The position numbers and the translations under genes are program-made. 64,000 bases of DNA, from the NCBI GenBank assembly GCA_019240125.1, contig JAFAYW010000152.1:1-64000 (forward strand), given 5' to 3'. The stretch is from Alphaproteobacteria bacterium (GTDB lineage Bacteria > Pseudomonadota > Alphaproteobacteria > ATCC43930 > CGMCC-115725). A model generated the notes under the pieces. The model worked only from the letters and a program-made list of their open reading frames with translations, made no database searches and was not told the DNA's origin. Every line of letters begins with the position of its first letter. The stretch's first letter is position 1. Positions 24,605-33,816 of the stretch are shown here, piece by piece.

Positions 24605-26791
24605 ATGCAAAGCCCTGCCCCTGGCAGCCGGCGCGGTGCGTCCGCGCTAGCTGCCCTCGCCGTGCCTTTCTTGATCGTCAACTCAGCCGGGGCGCAGCAA
24701 GCGCAACCGGGGCCGGCAAGACCCTCTGAGACGCCGGGAGCGCCTCCGGAAATGGAAGGATCGATGTCTCTCGATCTCGATATCGTCGGAAAAGCTCCCG
24801 ATGGCGCCGCCGGGCGGATAGATCCTGGTGTTGGTGCCAGCACCTACACGCTCAGCCTTCCGGCGGTCGAAAACCGGCCGCAGGGGGAGAATGCGCCACT
24901 CAACCAGGTGCTCCTGCAAGCCCCTGGTGTGGCGCAGGATTCATTCGGTCAGCTGCATGTCCGTGGTGAGCATGCGAACTTGCAATACCGGCTGAACGGC
25001 GTCGAATTGCCAGAGGGCATCAACGTCTTTGGCCAAGCCTTGGAAACCCGCCTCGCGCAGTCGATCTCGCTGATCACCGGCGCATTGCCGGCGCAATATG
25101 GCCTTCGCACCGGAGGCATCATCGACATCCGGACCAAGACCGGCGCGCTCGGCGATGGCGCCTCGGTTTCGCTATATGGCGGCACGCAAGGTTGGCTTCA
25201 GCCGAGTTTCGAATGGGGCGGCCATGACGGTCAGGTGGAATACTTCGTGACCGGCAATTTCCTTCACAACGATATCGGCATCGAGAATCCGGCCGGCAGC
25301 TATCACGCAATCCATGATCAGACCAACCAGTTTCGCGGCTTCGGATATGTATCCGGCGCTCTCGATCCGACGACCCGGCTAAGCGCCATCGTCGGCACTT
25401 CCCGCAGCCAGTTCCAGATACCGAACAATCCCGGGCAGTCGCCCGGACTCGGCCTCGTTGCAAATGGCATCGCGAGTTTTGACTCGTCCGATCTCAATGA
25501 AAACCAGCGGGAGATCACTCATTACGGCGTTGTCGCACTGCAAAAGAGCATCGACGCGCTGGATGTTCAGGTCTCAACCTTCAGCCGGTACAGCAGCCTC
25601 TACTTTACCCCCGACCCGATCGGCGACCTGCTGTTCAACGGGGTGGCACAAAACGCCTATCGCCGCAGCGTGGCCACCGGGACGCAGGGAGATGCCTCTT
25701 ATCGGCTCGATGACGTGCACACCCTCCGGGCGGGCTATCTCGTACAGGGCGAGCGATCGGCCTTCTCCACCAGCACCAGCGTCCTGCCGCTCGCTGGGGA
25801 CGGCACGCAGCTCTCTGACCAGCCGCTGAGCATCGCGGATTCAGGCGGGAAGACCGGCTGGCTTTACGGCCTCTATCTGCAGGATGCGTGGAAGATCGTG
25901 CCGACCGTCACGATAAATTTCGGGGCGCGGTTTGATCTGGTCGACCAGTACACGCACGAGCAGCAGCTGAGCCCGCGCGTCAATGTCGTCTGGCAGCCGA
26001 ACGACCAGACCACGGTCCATGCCGGTTATGCCCGGTATTTCACGCCACCGCCGTTCGAACTGGTCTCGGCGCCGACCCTTGCGTTGTTCGCGAACACAAG
26101 CGCCGCTCCGACTGTAACCGCCGACAGCCCGGTCAAGGCAGAGCGCGATCATTATTTCGATATCGGCGCGACCCAGATCCTGTTGCCGGGGCTCAAGATC
26201 GGCCTCGACGGATATTACAAGATCGCCAAGAACCTGATCGATGAAGGTCAGTTCGGCGCGCCGGTTATCCTGACGCCGTTCAACTATGCGCGGGGTTTTG
26301 CCGAAGGGTTGGAGCTGACGGCGAGCTATGAGATCGAAAATTGGAGCCTGTACGCGAATTTCGCAGTCGGAAAGGCGATGGGCGAGGATATCGTTTCCGG
26401 ACAGTTCAACTTCGCGCCCGACGAACTGGCCTATATCGCCGGCCATTTCATCCATCTCGATCACGACCAGACCTACACGGGCTCGGGCGGTGTCGCCTAC
26501 ACATTCCCGACGAAGACCCGCGTATCGGCCAGCGTCATCTTTGGCAGCGGCCTGCGTGCCAGCACCGCTGATGTGCCAAACGGCGCCTCATTGCCGGATT
26601 ATCAGCAGGTTAATCTGAGCCTGTTGCAGCCGCTCGATTTCGGCGTGTGGACCGGCATGGAGGCGCGGCTCGATATCCTCAACCTGTTGGACCTGAAATA
26701 CTTGATCCGCAACGGCACCGGGGTCGGGGTTGGCGCACCGCAGTTCGGCCCGCGGCGCACGATACTCGCCGGCTTGACGCAACGCTTCTGA
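24605..26791 (+). CDS. TonB-dependent outer membrane receptor
   Basis: 728 residues. A signal peptide ends near SAGAQ (residue 30). A candidate TonB-box-like stretch is DLDIVGK near residue 58. The plug domain has ENAPLNQVLLQAPGVAQDSF, LHVRGEHANLQYRLNGVELP and GALPAQYGLRTGGIIDIRTK. The rest is a 22-strand beta-barrel pattern ending with the TonB-receptor C-terminal signature GPRRTILAGLTQRF (terminal Phe). Siderophore, cobalamin or metal ligands cannot be told apart; no cobalamin riboswitch is visible upstream. Flanked by exbB and the His-rich gene upstream and exbD-tonB downstream, it is probably the dedicated client of this TonB system. Confidence 0.93.
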   Translation: MQSPAPGSRRGASALAALAVPFLIVNSAGAQQAQPGPARPSETPGAPPEMEGSMSLDLDIVGKAPDGAAGRIDPGVGASTYTLSLPAVENRPQGENAPLNQVLLQAPGVAQDSFGQLHVRGEHANLQYRLNGVELPEGINVFGQALETRLAQSISLITGALPAQYGLRTGGIIDIRTKTGALGDGASVSLYGGTQGWLQPSFEWGGHDGQVEYFVTGNFLHNDIGIENPAGSYHAIHDQTNQFRGFGYVSGALDPTTRLSAIVGTSRSQFQIPNNPGQSPGLGLVANGIASFDSSDLNENQREITHYGVVALQKSIDALDVQVSTFSRYSSLYFTPDPIGDLLFNGVAQNAYRRSVATGTQGDASYRLDDVHTLRAGYLVQGERSAFSTSTSVLPLAGDGTQLSDQPLSIADSGGKTGWLYGLYLQDAWKIVPTVTINFGARFDLVDQYTHEQQLSPRVNVVWQPNDQTTVHAGYARYFTPPPFELVSAPTLALFANTSAAPTVTADSPVKAERDHYFDIGATQILLPGLKIGLDGYYKIAKNLIDEGQFGAPVILTPFNYARGFAEGLELTASYEIENWSLYANFAVGKAMGEDIVSGQFNFAPDELAYIAGHFIHLDHDQTYTGSGGVAYTFPTKTRVSASVIFGSGLRASTADVPNGASLPDYQQVNLSLLQPLDFGVWTGMEARLDILNLLDLKYLIRNGTGVGVGAPQFGPRRTILAGLTQRF

Positions 26792-26807
26792 CGGGCGAGA
26801 CGGACCT

Positions 26808-27245
26808 ATGGCTATCGATCTCCCGCCGTCCGGCGAGCCCGGCGAGGACCATTATCGGCCCTTGGCGCAGATCAACGTGACCCCGATGGTCGATGTGATG
26901 CTGGTGTTGCTGGTGATCTTTATGGTCACCGCGCCGCTGCTCACCGTCGGCGTGCCGCTGAGCCTCCCCAAGAGCAGCAGCGCCGCCGTGACCCAGCCCC
27001 GGCAGCCAATCATCGTCAGCATCAACAACAAGGGCGCGACCTTTATCGGCGATCAACCGTATAGCGGTGACACGTTGCGGCAACAGCTAACGGTGCTAGC
27101 GGCGGCAGATCCAACGCGGATTGTCTATGTGCGCGGTGATCGGAACATACTCTACGCGCAACTGATGGACGTTCTCGATATCGTCGATAAGGCCGGCTTT
27201 GCGAAGGTGTCGCTGCTCGCCGAGGCGGCGAACAGCGCGCCATGA
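26808..27245 (+). CDS. exbD: ExbD-type energy-transducing protein
   Basis: 145 residues. The start gives MAIDLPPSGEPGEDHYRPLA, then the single membrane helix with the essential aspartate in INVTPMVDVMLVLLVIFMVT, and a periplasmic domain ending with VLDIVDKAGFAKVSLLAEA. These are the diagnostic features of ExbD/TolR. It starts 16 bases after the receptor stop and its TGA overlaps the tonB ATG. Confidence 0.95.
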   Translation: MAIDLPPSGEPGEDHYRPLAQINVTPMVDVMLVLLVIFMVTAPLLTVGVPLSLPKSSSAAVTQPRQPIIVSINNKGATFIGDQPYSGDTLRQQLTVLAAADPTRIVYVRGDRNILYAQLMDVLDIVDKAGFAKVSLLAEAANSAP

Positions 27246-28075
27246 TGCGCATCAGCAAACCGCTGTCGGTCTCTGTCGGTCTGCATCTCGGCGGCGCGGT
27301 CTTGCTGATCCTGCTGTCAAAGGCGGTACCGCCGCCGCTGATCCTGCCACCCCAGAAGAGCGTTGAGATCGAGCTGAACCAGGCGCCGCCGCTATCGCCG
27401 GCGCCGGCGCCACTTCCGACATCTGTGCCGGCACCGCCCCCCGCCGCGGAGCCGCCGCCCCCTGCAGCTGTCGAGCCGTCGGCACTGCCGCCGCCTGCAC
27501 CGCTGCCCGCCGCAACAGATCCGGCCGAAACGCAGCCTTCAAAGCCGGTCGTCCGACACCCGCCTCCTAAGCCTCCGCCGCGACAAGTCGCTCGGCCATC
27601 GAGACCCACCGAGCGGGCGATCGAACCGCAGAGCCCGCCACTCGTATTGCCGATGCCGGCCGTGCCGCGAATGGTGGCGCCAACGCCCGCGCCGACTTAC
27701 TCGCCACCACCGGCACGTGCTTATGTACCGCCGTCCGCGCTGCCGGTGGCTCCGCCAGCACCTTCTCCTGATGCTCTGGCTCCTGATGCTCTGGCCGGGT
27801 ACCGCTCCGCCCTTGGGGCGTGGTTCGAAAGCCACAAGCGCTATCCGGAATCCGCTCGACAGCGCGGCGAACAAGGGGTGGCGCAGGTACGGTTTCGGGT
27901 CGATCGCTATGGGCGGGTCCTCGATTACGCGATTGCGCGCAGTACCGGGTATTCCGATATCGATGCCGGCATCATGGAGATGCTGCGCGGCGCTCAGTTG
28001 CCGCCCTTTCCGCCTGGCATGAACCTGCCGGAATTCGAGATTACGGTGACACTGCGGTTCAGCCTGACGCGCTGA
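27242..28075 (+). CDS. tonB: TonB-type energy transducer
   Basis: 277 residues. It overlaps exbD by four bases (ATGA). Residues about 8-28 are the membrane anchor (VSVGLHLGGAVLLILLSKAV); then a long Pro-rich periplasmic spacer (residues about 35-180) of the PPAPAP and PPPPAA kind; and a C-terminal TonB domain starting near SHKRYPESARQRGEQGVAQV with RFRVDRYGRVLDYAI and LPEFEITVTLRFSL at the end. It couples the ExbB/ExbD proton channel to the receptor encoded just upstream. Confidence 0.94.
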   Translation: MMRISKPLSVSVGLHLGGAVLLILLSKAVPPPLILPPQKSVEIELNQAPPLSPAPAPLPTSVPAPPPAAEPPPPAAVEPSALPPPAPLPAATDPAETQPSKPVVRHPPPKPPPRQVARPSRPTERAIEPQSPPLVLPMPAVPRMVAPTPAPTYSPPPARAYVPPSALPVAPPAPSPDALAPDALAGYRSALGAWFESHKRYPESARQRGEQGVAQVRFRVDRYGRVLDYAIARSTGYSDIDAGIMEMLRGAQLPPFPPGMNLPEFEITVTLRFSLTR

Positions 28076-28321
28076 GTGCGACCGCCAGACGGCTCGTTTC
28101 GCCCCCGCTGCCCGCTTACGCCTCCGCAGGCGTTCCTGGCGCCGCGGCAAGAATCAAATCTGAAATAACTGGGTTCTAGAACACTTGCGCGGCAAGCAAA
28201 CGCATGTTACGGGAGTTGCGAAATTTTCGTATTTCGTCAAGTCGGGAAACCGTAGCGCGAATACGCCAGGAACGGAAACTGAAACATCTGCCTGCCAACC
28301 GCGTGGGCAAGGACGAACCTT

Positions 28322-28888
28322 ATGTCAGACCGCGCCGCGTTCCTCAGCCGCATCGTTCTCCCGATCGCCTGGGAACGGATGGCCCACGCGCCCTCCTTGA
28401 AAGCGCAACGCGCGGCGCAAATCGCAAATACCGGCGCCCTGGCGTTCCTGTTGCGCAACATCGAGATCGAGGCCAACCAGCGACCTCCCGACGAACGCAT
28501 GGCGGAGGCTCTGGCGCCGCTTCATGGCAAGCTCGACATGCTGACGGAAATGCTGAGCCACCTCTGCTATCGCGACACGCCGTTGCCGCCAGCGCAGGAG
28601 ATCGAGTTCGGGGTGGGGCGTATCGCGTGGTCGCTGCTGGAACCGGTGCGGCCCTACGACTGGATGCGTTTCAAGCTGTATTTTCATCCGACACTGCTGG
28701 AGCCGGTGATATTGGACGGCCAGGTGACTGACGCGGCGCCCGAGGCTGACGGAACGTATCGCGCCGAAGCCGAGCTGGTGGAATTGCCGGAAGAAGCCAG
28801 TGATGCACTGGCGCGGCTGGCGTTTCTGGCACACCGGCGGCAATTGGCGCGACGGCCGGCCGCCGTTTCGGTCGCCGCGGCGAGGTAA
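28322..28888 (+). CDS. PilZ-like (atypical) protein at the head of the flagellar cluster
   Basis: 188 residues, ATG at 28322 after AAGGACGAACC. N-terminal half: a helical segment (residues 20-80). C-terminal half: strands EIEFGVGRIAWSLLEPVRPY, DWMRFKLYFHPTLLEPVILD and YRAEAELVELPEEASDALAR, then the basic LAFLAHRRQLARRP. The strand/helix order and basic end fit the atypical PilZ domain seen in some flagellar loci, but the classical RxxxR and DxSxxG motifs are not clear. It starts six bases before fliE, so it is the first gene of the operon and may act as a c-di-GMP-responsive brake. The family call is tentative. Confidence 0.5.
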   Translation: MSDRAAFLSRIVLPIAWERMAHAPSLKAQRAAQIANTGALAFLLRNIEIEANQRPPDERMAEALAPLHGKLDMLTEMLSHLCYRDTPLPPAQEIEFGVGRIAWSLLEPVRPYDWMRFKLYFHPTLLEPVILDGQVTDAAPEADGTYRAEAELVELPEEASDALARLAFLAHRRQLARRPAAVSVAAAR

Positions 28889-28893
28889 ATGCG

Positions 28894-29244
28894 ATGGTCG
28901 GAGCGATCGCCGCGATGTCGTCGGTTCTGTCCGAGATGGAAAGCCTGGCATCGGCGGCAAGCGGCCCGAGCGCCAGCGCCGGGATGGTGGCGCCCGGCCT
29001 CGAAATTGCCCCGATGGGCGGTGCCTCGTTCTCGCAGATGCTGCATGCGGCTGTAGGGCAGCTCGATGACACGGTCGCGTCGGCGAGTGGGGCGGCGCAA
29101 TCCTTCGCCGCTGGCAATCACGACATCCCGCTCAGTGATGTCATGATCTCGATGGAACAGGCCAACATCGCGATGCAACTCGCCGCGAATGTGCGTGACA
29201 AGGTCACCGCGGCCTATACCAACGTCATGAATATGCCGGTCTGA
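28894..29244 (+). CDS. fliE: Flagellar hook-basal body protein FliE
   Basis: 116 residues. FliE joins the MS ring to the proximal rod. The conserved C-terminal block is SFSQMLHAAVGQLDDT, DIPLSDVMISMEQANIAMQL and VRDKVTAAYTNVMNMPV, which matches FliE closely. The N-terminus is a variable Ala/Ser-rich region. It is followed by fliF 16 bases downstream, the standard pairing. Confidence 0.94.
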   Translation: MVGAIAAMSSVLSEMESLASAASGPSASAGMVAPGLEIAPMGGASFSQMLHAAVGQLDDTVASASGAAQSFAAGNHDIPLSDVMISMEQANIAMQLAANVRDKVTAAYTNVMNMPV

Positions 29245-29260
29245 TCAACGCGGGCGCAGT

Positions 29261-30970
29261 GTGGCCGTTTTCGATCGATTCATTCCGAAGGCGTTGCTCG
29301 ACCGGATCATTCCGGTTGTTATCGCCAATCGGCGACTGGCGATTGCCGCCGGTGCTGCGCTGGCAGCCGCGCTTGTCGCAATGGCGGTACTCTGGGCGCC
29401 AGGATCGAGCTATTCCGTGCTCTTTGCCGGGCTCTCCAGCGACGAGGGTGGCCGCACTATTGCTGAGCTGCAAAAGCTCAACATTCCCTTCAGCATCAGC
29501 GAGGGGGGGCGGGTCATCATGGTGCCGGCGGCGGATGCGGGCCGGGCCCGCCTACAGCTGGCGGCGCGCGGCGTGCCCAAGCAGGAACATGACGACTGGG
29601 CGTTATTCGATAACGAAAGCCTGTCGGTCAGCCCATTCGCCGAGCAGGTACACTACGTCCGCGCCACTGAAACCGCGCTGGCCCGCACCATTCGCGATGT
29701 TGACGGCGTGGTTTCGGCGAAGGTCATGCTGGCGCTGCCTAAGCAGACGAGCTTTCTCGCCGACACTCCAAAACCGAGTGCCTCGGTGATGCTGCAACTG
29801 CGCCCGGGTATGCAGCTGAGCGGAGAGCAGGTTGACGGAATCGTTGGTTTGGTGGCGGGCAGCGTGCCGGGGATGGCGCGCGATAATGTCACCATTGTCG
29901 ATCAGAGTGGCCGCGGTCTGAAGCCAACCGGCGCCGATACGATGCAGCAGCTGCCGCAGCAGCTCGACCTGGTGCGTGAGGTCGACCATCGCTACGAAAC
30001 CTTGGTGACGGAATTGCTGACGCCGGTATTAGGACCGCGCAACTTTCGCGTCTCGGCGGATGCCGATATCGATTTCTCAAAGACCAAGGAAAGCTTCATT
30101 AAGTACGGCGACAGCCATGTGCTGAGCCAGAACGAGATCATCCGCTCGCATCCCAACGATGTGACGCCGATCGGCATTCCGGGCGCGCTGTCGAACCGTC
30201 CACCCGACACGCCGACCGTCAACCCGCCGCTGCCGCAGCCACAACCGCCACCCAAGCCCGCGGGCAAAGCCAATGTGGCGGATGCCGGCGATGCCACGGA
30301 GCCGACGCCGCCGGTGCCGCCGGTGCCAGCAGATTCGCACAAGACGACCAATTACGACATCGATCATACGATCGAGTACCGCGAGCATCCGGCCTGGACG
30401 TTGCGCGGTATCAACGTCGCGGTGCTGGTGAACAACCCGTCCGGGCATTTGCCACCTGACCGCATCAAGTCGATCAACACCTTGGTCGCTTCGGCCATCG
30501 GGGTAGCGCAGAATCCGCGCGTGACGGTGGTCGATCTGCCGTTCGAGGACGCCGCCGCGGATCAGGCGGCCGGCGTCATGCCCTGGTGGCAGCAGCCCGG
30601 CATCGTTGCCTTGCGCGACAATGCGGTGTTGGCGTTAGCCGGTTTGCTGGCGCTGTTTGGCGGAATCCTGCCGTTGTTGCGGCGGATGGAGCATCTGCAA
30701 CTCGGGCTCGCCCCTGCCGCGACGGCTGCGGGCGCAGCGTCCGCCGGCACGGCTGCCAACATCAACGTGATGGTCGGATCGGATACGGCGCGCCCCGCAT
30801 GGTCGATGACCAGCGGCGTCCGCCGCACCACACCGGCGCCGGTCAATACAATCGAGCCTGAAACCGTGCGCGCACTGGTCGCCAACGATCCGGCGCGCAC
30901 GGCGCAGGTCATCAAAGGGTGGATAGCAGATGGCAGAAGTAGCGTTCGCGCCGACGGCCAGTCTCAGTGA
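29261..30970 (+). CDS. fliF: Flagellar MS-ring protein FliF
   Basis: 569 residues from a GTG at 29261. FliF builds the MS ring and C-ring mount in the inner membrane. N-terminal span RRLAIAAGAALAAALVAMAV; the YscJ-like region VLFAGLSSDEGGRTIAELQK and ARTIRDVDGVVSAKVMLALP; the second span near residue 455 (NAVLALAGLLALFGGILPLL); and a C-terminal FliG-binding tail ending GWIADGRSSVRADGQSQ. An unusual Pro-rich insert (residues about 320-355, PPLPQPQPPPKPAG and TPPVPPVP) sits in the periplasmic loop. The 3' end overlaps fliG by 41 bases. Confidence 0.95.
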   Translation: MAVFDRFIPKALLDRIIPVVIANRRLAIAAGAALAAALVAMAVLWAPGSSYSVLFAGLSSDEGGRTIAELQKLNIPFSISEGGRVIMVPAADAGRARLQLAARGVPKQEHDDWALFDNESLSVSPFAEQVHYVRATETALARTIRDVDGVVSAKVMLALPKQTSFLADTPKPSASVMLQLRPGMQLSGEQVDGIVGLVAGSVPGMARDNVTIVDQSGRGLKPTGADTMQQLPQQLDLVREVDHRYETLVTELLTPVLGPRNFRVSADADIDFSKTKESFIKYGDSHVLSQNEIIRSHPNDVTPIGIPGALSNRPPDTPTVNPPLPQPQPPPKPAGKANVADAGDATEPTPPVPPVPADSHKTTNYDIDHTIEYREHPAWTLRGINVAVLVNNPSGHLPPDRIKSINTLVASAIGVAQNPRVTVVDLPFEDAAADQAAGVMPWWQQPGIVALRDNAVLALAGLLALFGGILPLLRRMEHLQLGLAPAATAAGAASAGTAANINVMVGSDTARPAWSMTSGVRRTTPAPVNTIEPETVRALVANDPARTAQVIKGWIADGRSSVRADGQSQ

Positions 30971-31952
30971 TATCGAAAAGGCGGCGGTTGTCCTGCTGTC
31001 GGTGGGGCAGGACGCCGCCGCCGAGGTCATGAAGCTGATGACCGAGCCTGAGATCAACACGTTGTCGCTTGCGATGGCGCGCATTTCGAAGGTGCCGCAG
31101 GCCGCGGTTGGCGAGGTGTTCCAGGAATTTAGCGATCTGATGCTGCAGGAGACCTCGCTCGGTATCGGCGCCGACGCTTATGTCCAGGGGGTGCTCGAAA
31201 AGGCGCTGGGGCCGGGACGCGCCAAGCGCATGGTAGGGCGGTTGCAGCACGACGAGCCGATGGCCGGGATCGAGGCGGTGCAGTGGCAGGATCCGCGGGT
31301 TCTGGCCGAGAGTATCAAAAATGAGCACCCGCAGATCGTCGCGATGATCTTTGCCTATCTCGAGCCGGAGCAGGTTGACGCGTTGCTGCGCTACCTGCCG
31401 CAGGATCTGGTGGAGCAGGTGATCCCGCGGCTCGCTACCCTCGACACGATCCCGCCAACCGCCATTCGCGAGCTTAACGAGGCGATCGAAGACCTGCTCT
31501 CGGGCGACATTCAGCAGAACCGCGTCGCGGTTGGCGGTGTCACGGTTGCGTCCAAGATACTGAAGCGCCTCGACGAGGCGGCTATCGATAAGATTATCGA
31601 GCAGGTGAGGGAGGTCGATCCCGAGCTGGGGCAGAAGCTGGCCGACAGCATGTTCGCCTTCGAAGACCTGATCCAGATGGATGATCGGAACTTCCAGGTA
31701 ATGCTGCGGGCGGTCGATCAGAGGCTGCTGGTATCGGCGCTCAAAGGTACCGACCCGGCGATGCAGAACAAGGTGCTGCGCAATCTGTCACAACGCGCCG
31801 CCGAAATGCTGCGTGACGAGATGGGGGCTCGAGGGCCGATGCGGGCCGCGGATGTCGAGGCCGCCAAGCGCGATATTGTCGAGATCGCGCGGCGCCTCGC
31901 CGACGAGGGCAAGATCATGCTTGGCAACGAGAGCGACCAGATGGTCGCCTGA
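30930..31952 (+). CDS. fliG: Flagellar motor switch protein FliG
   Basis: 340 residues; the ATG lies inside the fliF 3' end. FliG transmits torque between MotA and the rotor and binds FliM. Recognisable blocks: IEKAAVVLLSVGQDAAAEVM, ESIKNEHPQIVAMIFAYLEP (middle domain with the EHPQ motif), and the torque-helix region LADSMFAFEDLIQMDDRNFQ. The charged torque-generating residues follow in the C-terminal domain (RDEMGARGPMRAADVEAAKR). Length is normal. Confidence 0.96.
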   Translation: MAEVAFAPTASLSDIEKAAVVLLSVGQDAAAEVMKLMTEPEINTLSLAMARISKVPQAAVGEVFQEFSDLMLQETSLGIGADAYVQGVLEKALGPGRAKRMVGRLQHDEPMAGIEAVQWQDPRVLAESIKNEHPQIVAMIFAYLEPEQVDALLRYLPQDLVEQVIPRLATLDTIPPTAIRELNEAIEDLLSGDIQQNRVAVGGVTVASKILKRLDEAAIDKIIEQVREVDPELGQKLADSMFAFEDLIQMDDRNFQVMLRAVDQRLLVSALKGTDPAMQNKVLRNLSQRAAEMLRDEMGARGPMRAADVEAAKRDIVEIARRLADEGKIMLGNESDQMVA

Positions 31953-31965
31953 GCCGGAGCCTCGA

Positions 31966-33816
31966 TTGTCTCGCCTCAGCATATCGCTTTCGAGCCAAAC
32001 GCCCGGCGCTTCCAGCGGCGCCAGCGGCAGTACGCACGCTGCTCGTCGGGGTGACGCGGTGCAAGGCTTTGCGGCAAAGCTTGGTGCGCCGACGCGCGCC
32101 GACACCGTGCCGCTCTCCGACCCAAATGACAGCGCACGCCTCGCGGCCACTGGCGGTTCAAATCGTAATGGAACGGCGCGCGGTCGCGCTGATTCTGACG
32201 CTACACCAACGGCGGACGCTGACATCCTCCCGGACGCTGCCATTCCCGTGCGCATCAGCGGTGCGACAAACTTAGCGAGCCAGCCGATGCCTCGCCATTC
32301 CCTCCCTGCCGATCAAGCGACCGATAACGCTGCGCCCGCGGGTTCATCGCCAACCACGCCACTACCGTCTGCCCCCGCCACATGTGGTGCTGCCCGTGAC
32401 GGCACCGGGGAAAGTGCCAGGGCTGCAACGCAGCACCTCGTGAGCGCCGGCGAAGTTTCACTGCCTCCAGGAGGGGCGAAAGTGAACGAACCCGCATGGT
32501 CCTCGGCGCACGACGCAATGGTCAGCGGTGCGATATCCGCTGATGCCACTGCAGGCGGCGAGAAGGTCAAGAGCGACGCCGGTAAGATCGGCCGGGAAGC
32601 TATGGGGCACGCCGATGCCACTGCAGGCGGCGAGAAGGTCAAGAGCGACGGCAGGAGCGCGCGACCCCCAACACCACTCCAGAGGCAGGCGAGCGACGTC
32701 GCGGCGGTGTCGGATATGGCCGCGACGATCTCCGCCAGCACGCCACTGCCGGCGATCGCCGCAGCCGATAAGGGCAAGATGGCGCAAGGTTCAACGCGCC
32801 AACCTGTCATTGGTGCCACCGCAGCGGTCTTCAACAAAGCCGCGGCGCCTGTGGCGATGGCGTCTGCAGCTTCCGTCCCGTCGAAGAATGTCGCGGGTGA
32901 CGGCTCGCCACCTAGGAGCGTCAGCGCGCTTGGCGAGAAAACCACTCAGTCCACGATGCAACACAAGGACAGCGCGGCGGATGGTCCCGCATCCCCTGTC
33001 GATGGCATGCAGGCCGCCAGTTCTCCGCAACCCGACCAGAGCGCGTTTTCGGCGGATGGCACAGCAGCACCTTCGAGCGGTGATGCCAGTAGCATCGCGA
33101 GTGTCGCCGGCAATCGCCCGCGACCCGCTTTGCTAGTGCAAGGCGATACCGGTGACACCTCCGCACCTCAACTCGGCCCTACGACGCTCGTCCCTGGCCT
33201 CGCTGGACCGATCGTGGCCCAGGCCGCGGCTGATCCGGCGGGCGACAATGCAATTCCGGATATCGATCCAAGACATTACTCGAGGGATGTGACGGCAGCC
33301 GATGCGGTATTGCCGTCGAGCGGCAATACCGGCGTCGCGGCGACAGGCACCATCAACGGTGCGACGCCAATGGCGGAGGTCACAGGGAGCTGGCAGCCGG
33401 CACGGATGGCAGTGGATGAGGTGACGGACCGGCTTGGCGGGCGGCTGGTTACCCTGGTGTCGAGCAACGAGCGGGAAATGGTCATTAATCTGCATCCGCC
33501 GGAGCTCGGTCAGCTCCTGGTGCGGGTCGCGGTCAATGGCCATAACGTATCCGCCTGGTTCGAGACGCCGCAGCCGCAAGCGCAGCAGGCGATCAGTCAG
33601 GCGATCGATCAGCTGCATAGCGACTTGGGCGGCGCCGGGTATGCCCTGACAGGGGCCTGGGTCGGGTCCGGTACCGGAAGCGGCGGTCCTGGGAATTCGG
33701 CGCCCATCGTGCCAATGGCGTCGCGGCGGTCTGCCGCGGCGGTCCGGTCCGCCGGCTCCCGATTGCTGGGAAGCGCCGCAAAAGCGGCGACCGCCTCGGT
33801 GAACATCTATGTCTGA
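31966..33816 (+). CDS. fliK: Flagellar hook-length control protein FliK
   Basis: 616 residues from a TTG at 31966 with GGAG six bases upstream; no ATG start fits. The first 480 residues are Ala/Ser/Thr/Pro-rich and disordered, with an in-frame duplication (DATAGGEKVKSD at 193-204 and 217-228). The C-terminal Flg_hook domain is clear at about 480-590: RLGGRLVTLVSSNEREMVIN, HPPELGQLLVRVAVNGHNVS and ETPQPQAQQAISQAIDQLHS. FliK measures the hook and switches export specificity by contacting FlhB. It overlaps fliM by eight bases. Confidence 0.85.
   Translation: MSRLSISLSSQTPGASSGASGSTHAARRGDAVQGFAAKLGAPTRADTVPLSDPNDSARLAATGGSNRNGTARGRADSDATPTADADILPDAAIPVRISGATNLASQPMPRHSLPADQATDNAAPAGSSPTTPLPSAPATCGAARDGTGESARAATQHLVSAGEVSLPPGGAKVNEPAWSSAHDAMVSGAISADATAGGEKVKSDAGKIGREAMGHADATAGGEKVKSDGRSARPPTPLQRQASDVAAVSDMAATISASTPLPAIAAADKGKMAQGSTRQPVIGATAAVFNKAAAPVAMASAASVPSKNVAGDGSPPRSVSALGEKTTQSTMQHKDSAADGPASPVDGMQAASSPQPDQSAFSADGTAAPSSGDASSIASVAGNRPRPALLVQGDTGDTSAPQLGPTTLVPGLAGPIVAQAAADPAGDNAIPDIDPRHYSRDVTAADAVLPSSGNTGVAATGTINGATPMAEVTGSWQPARMAVDEVTDRLGGRLVTLVSSNEREMVINLHPPELGQLLVRVAVNGHNVSAWFETPQPQAQQAISQAIDQLHSDLGGAGYALTGAWVGSGTGSGGPGNSAPIVPMASRRSAAAVRSAGSRLLGSAAKAATASVNIYV
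32542..32650 (+). repeat. In-frame 37-bp direct repeat inside fliK
   Basis: An identical 37-base block (starting GATGCCACTGCAGGCGGCGA) occurs at 32542-32578 and 32614-32650, with 72 bases between starts (24 codons). The repeat keeps the reading frame of fliK and encodes DATAGGEKVKSD twice. A recent duplication in the ruler region is likely. Confidence 0.9.
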
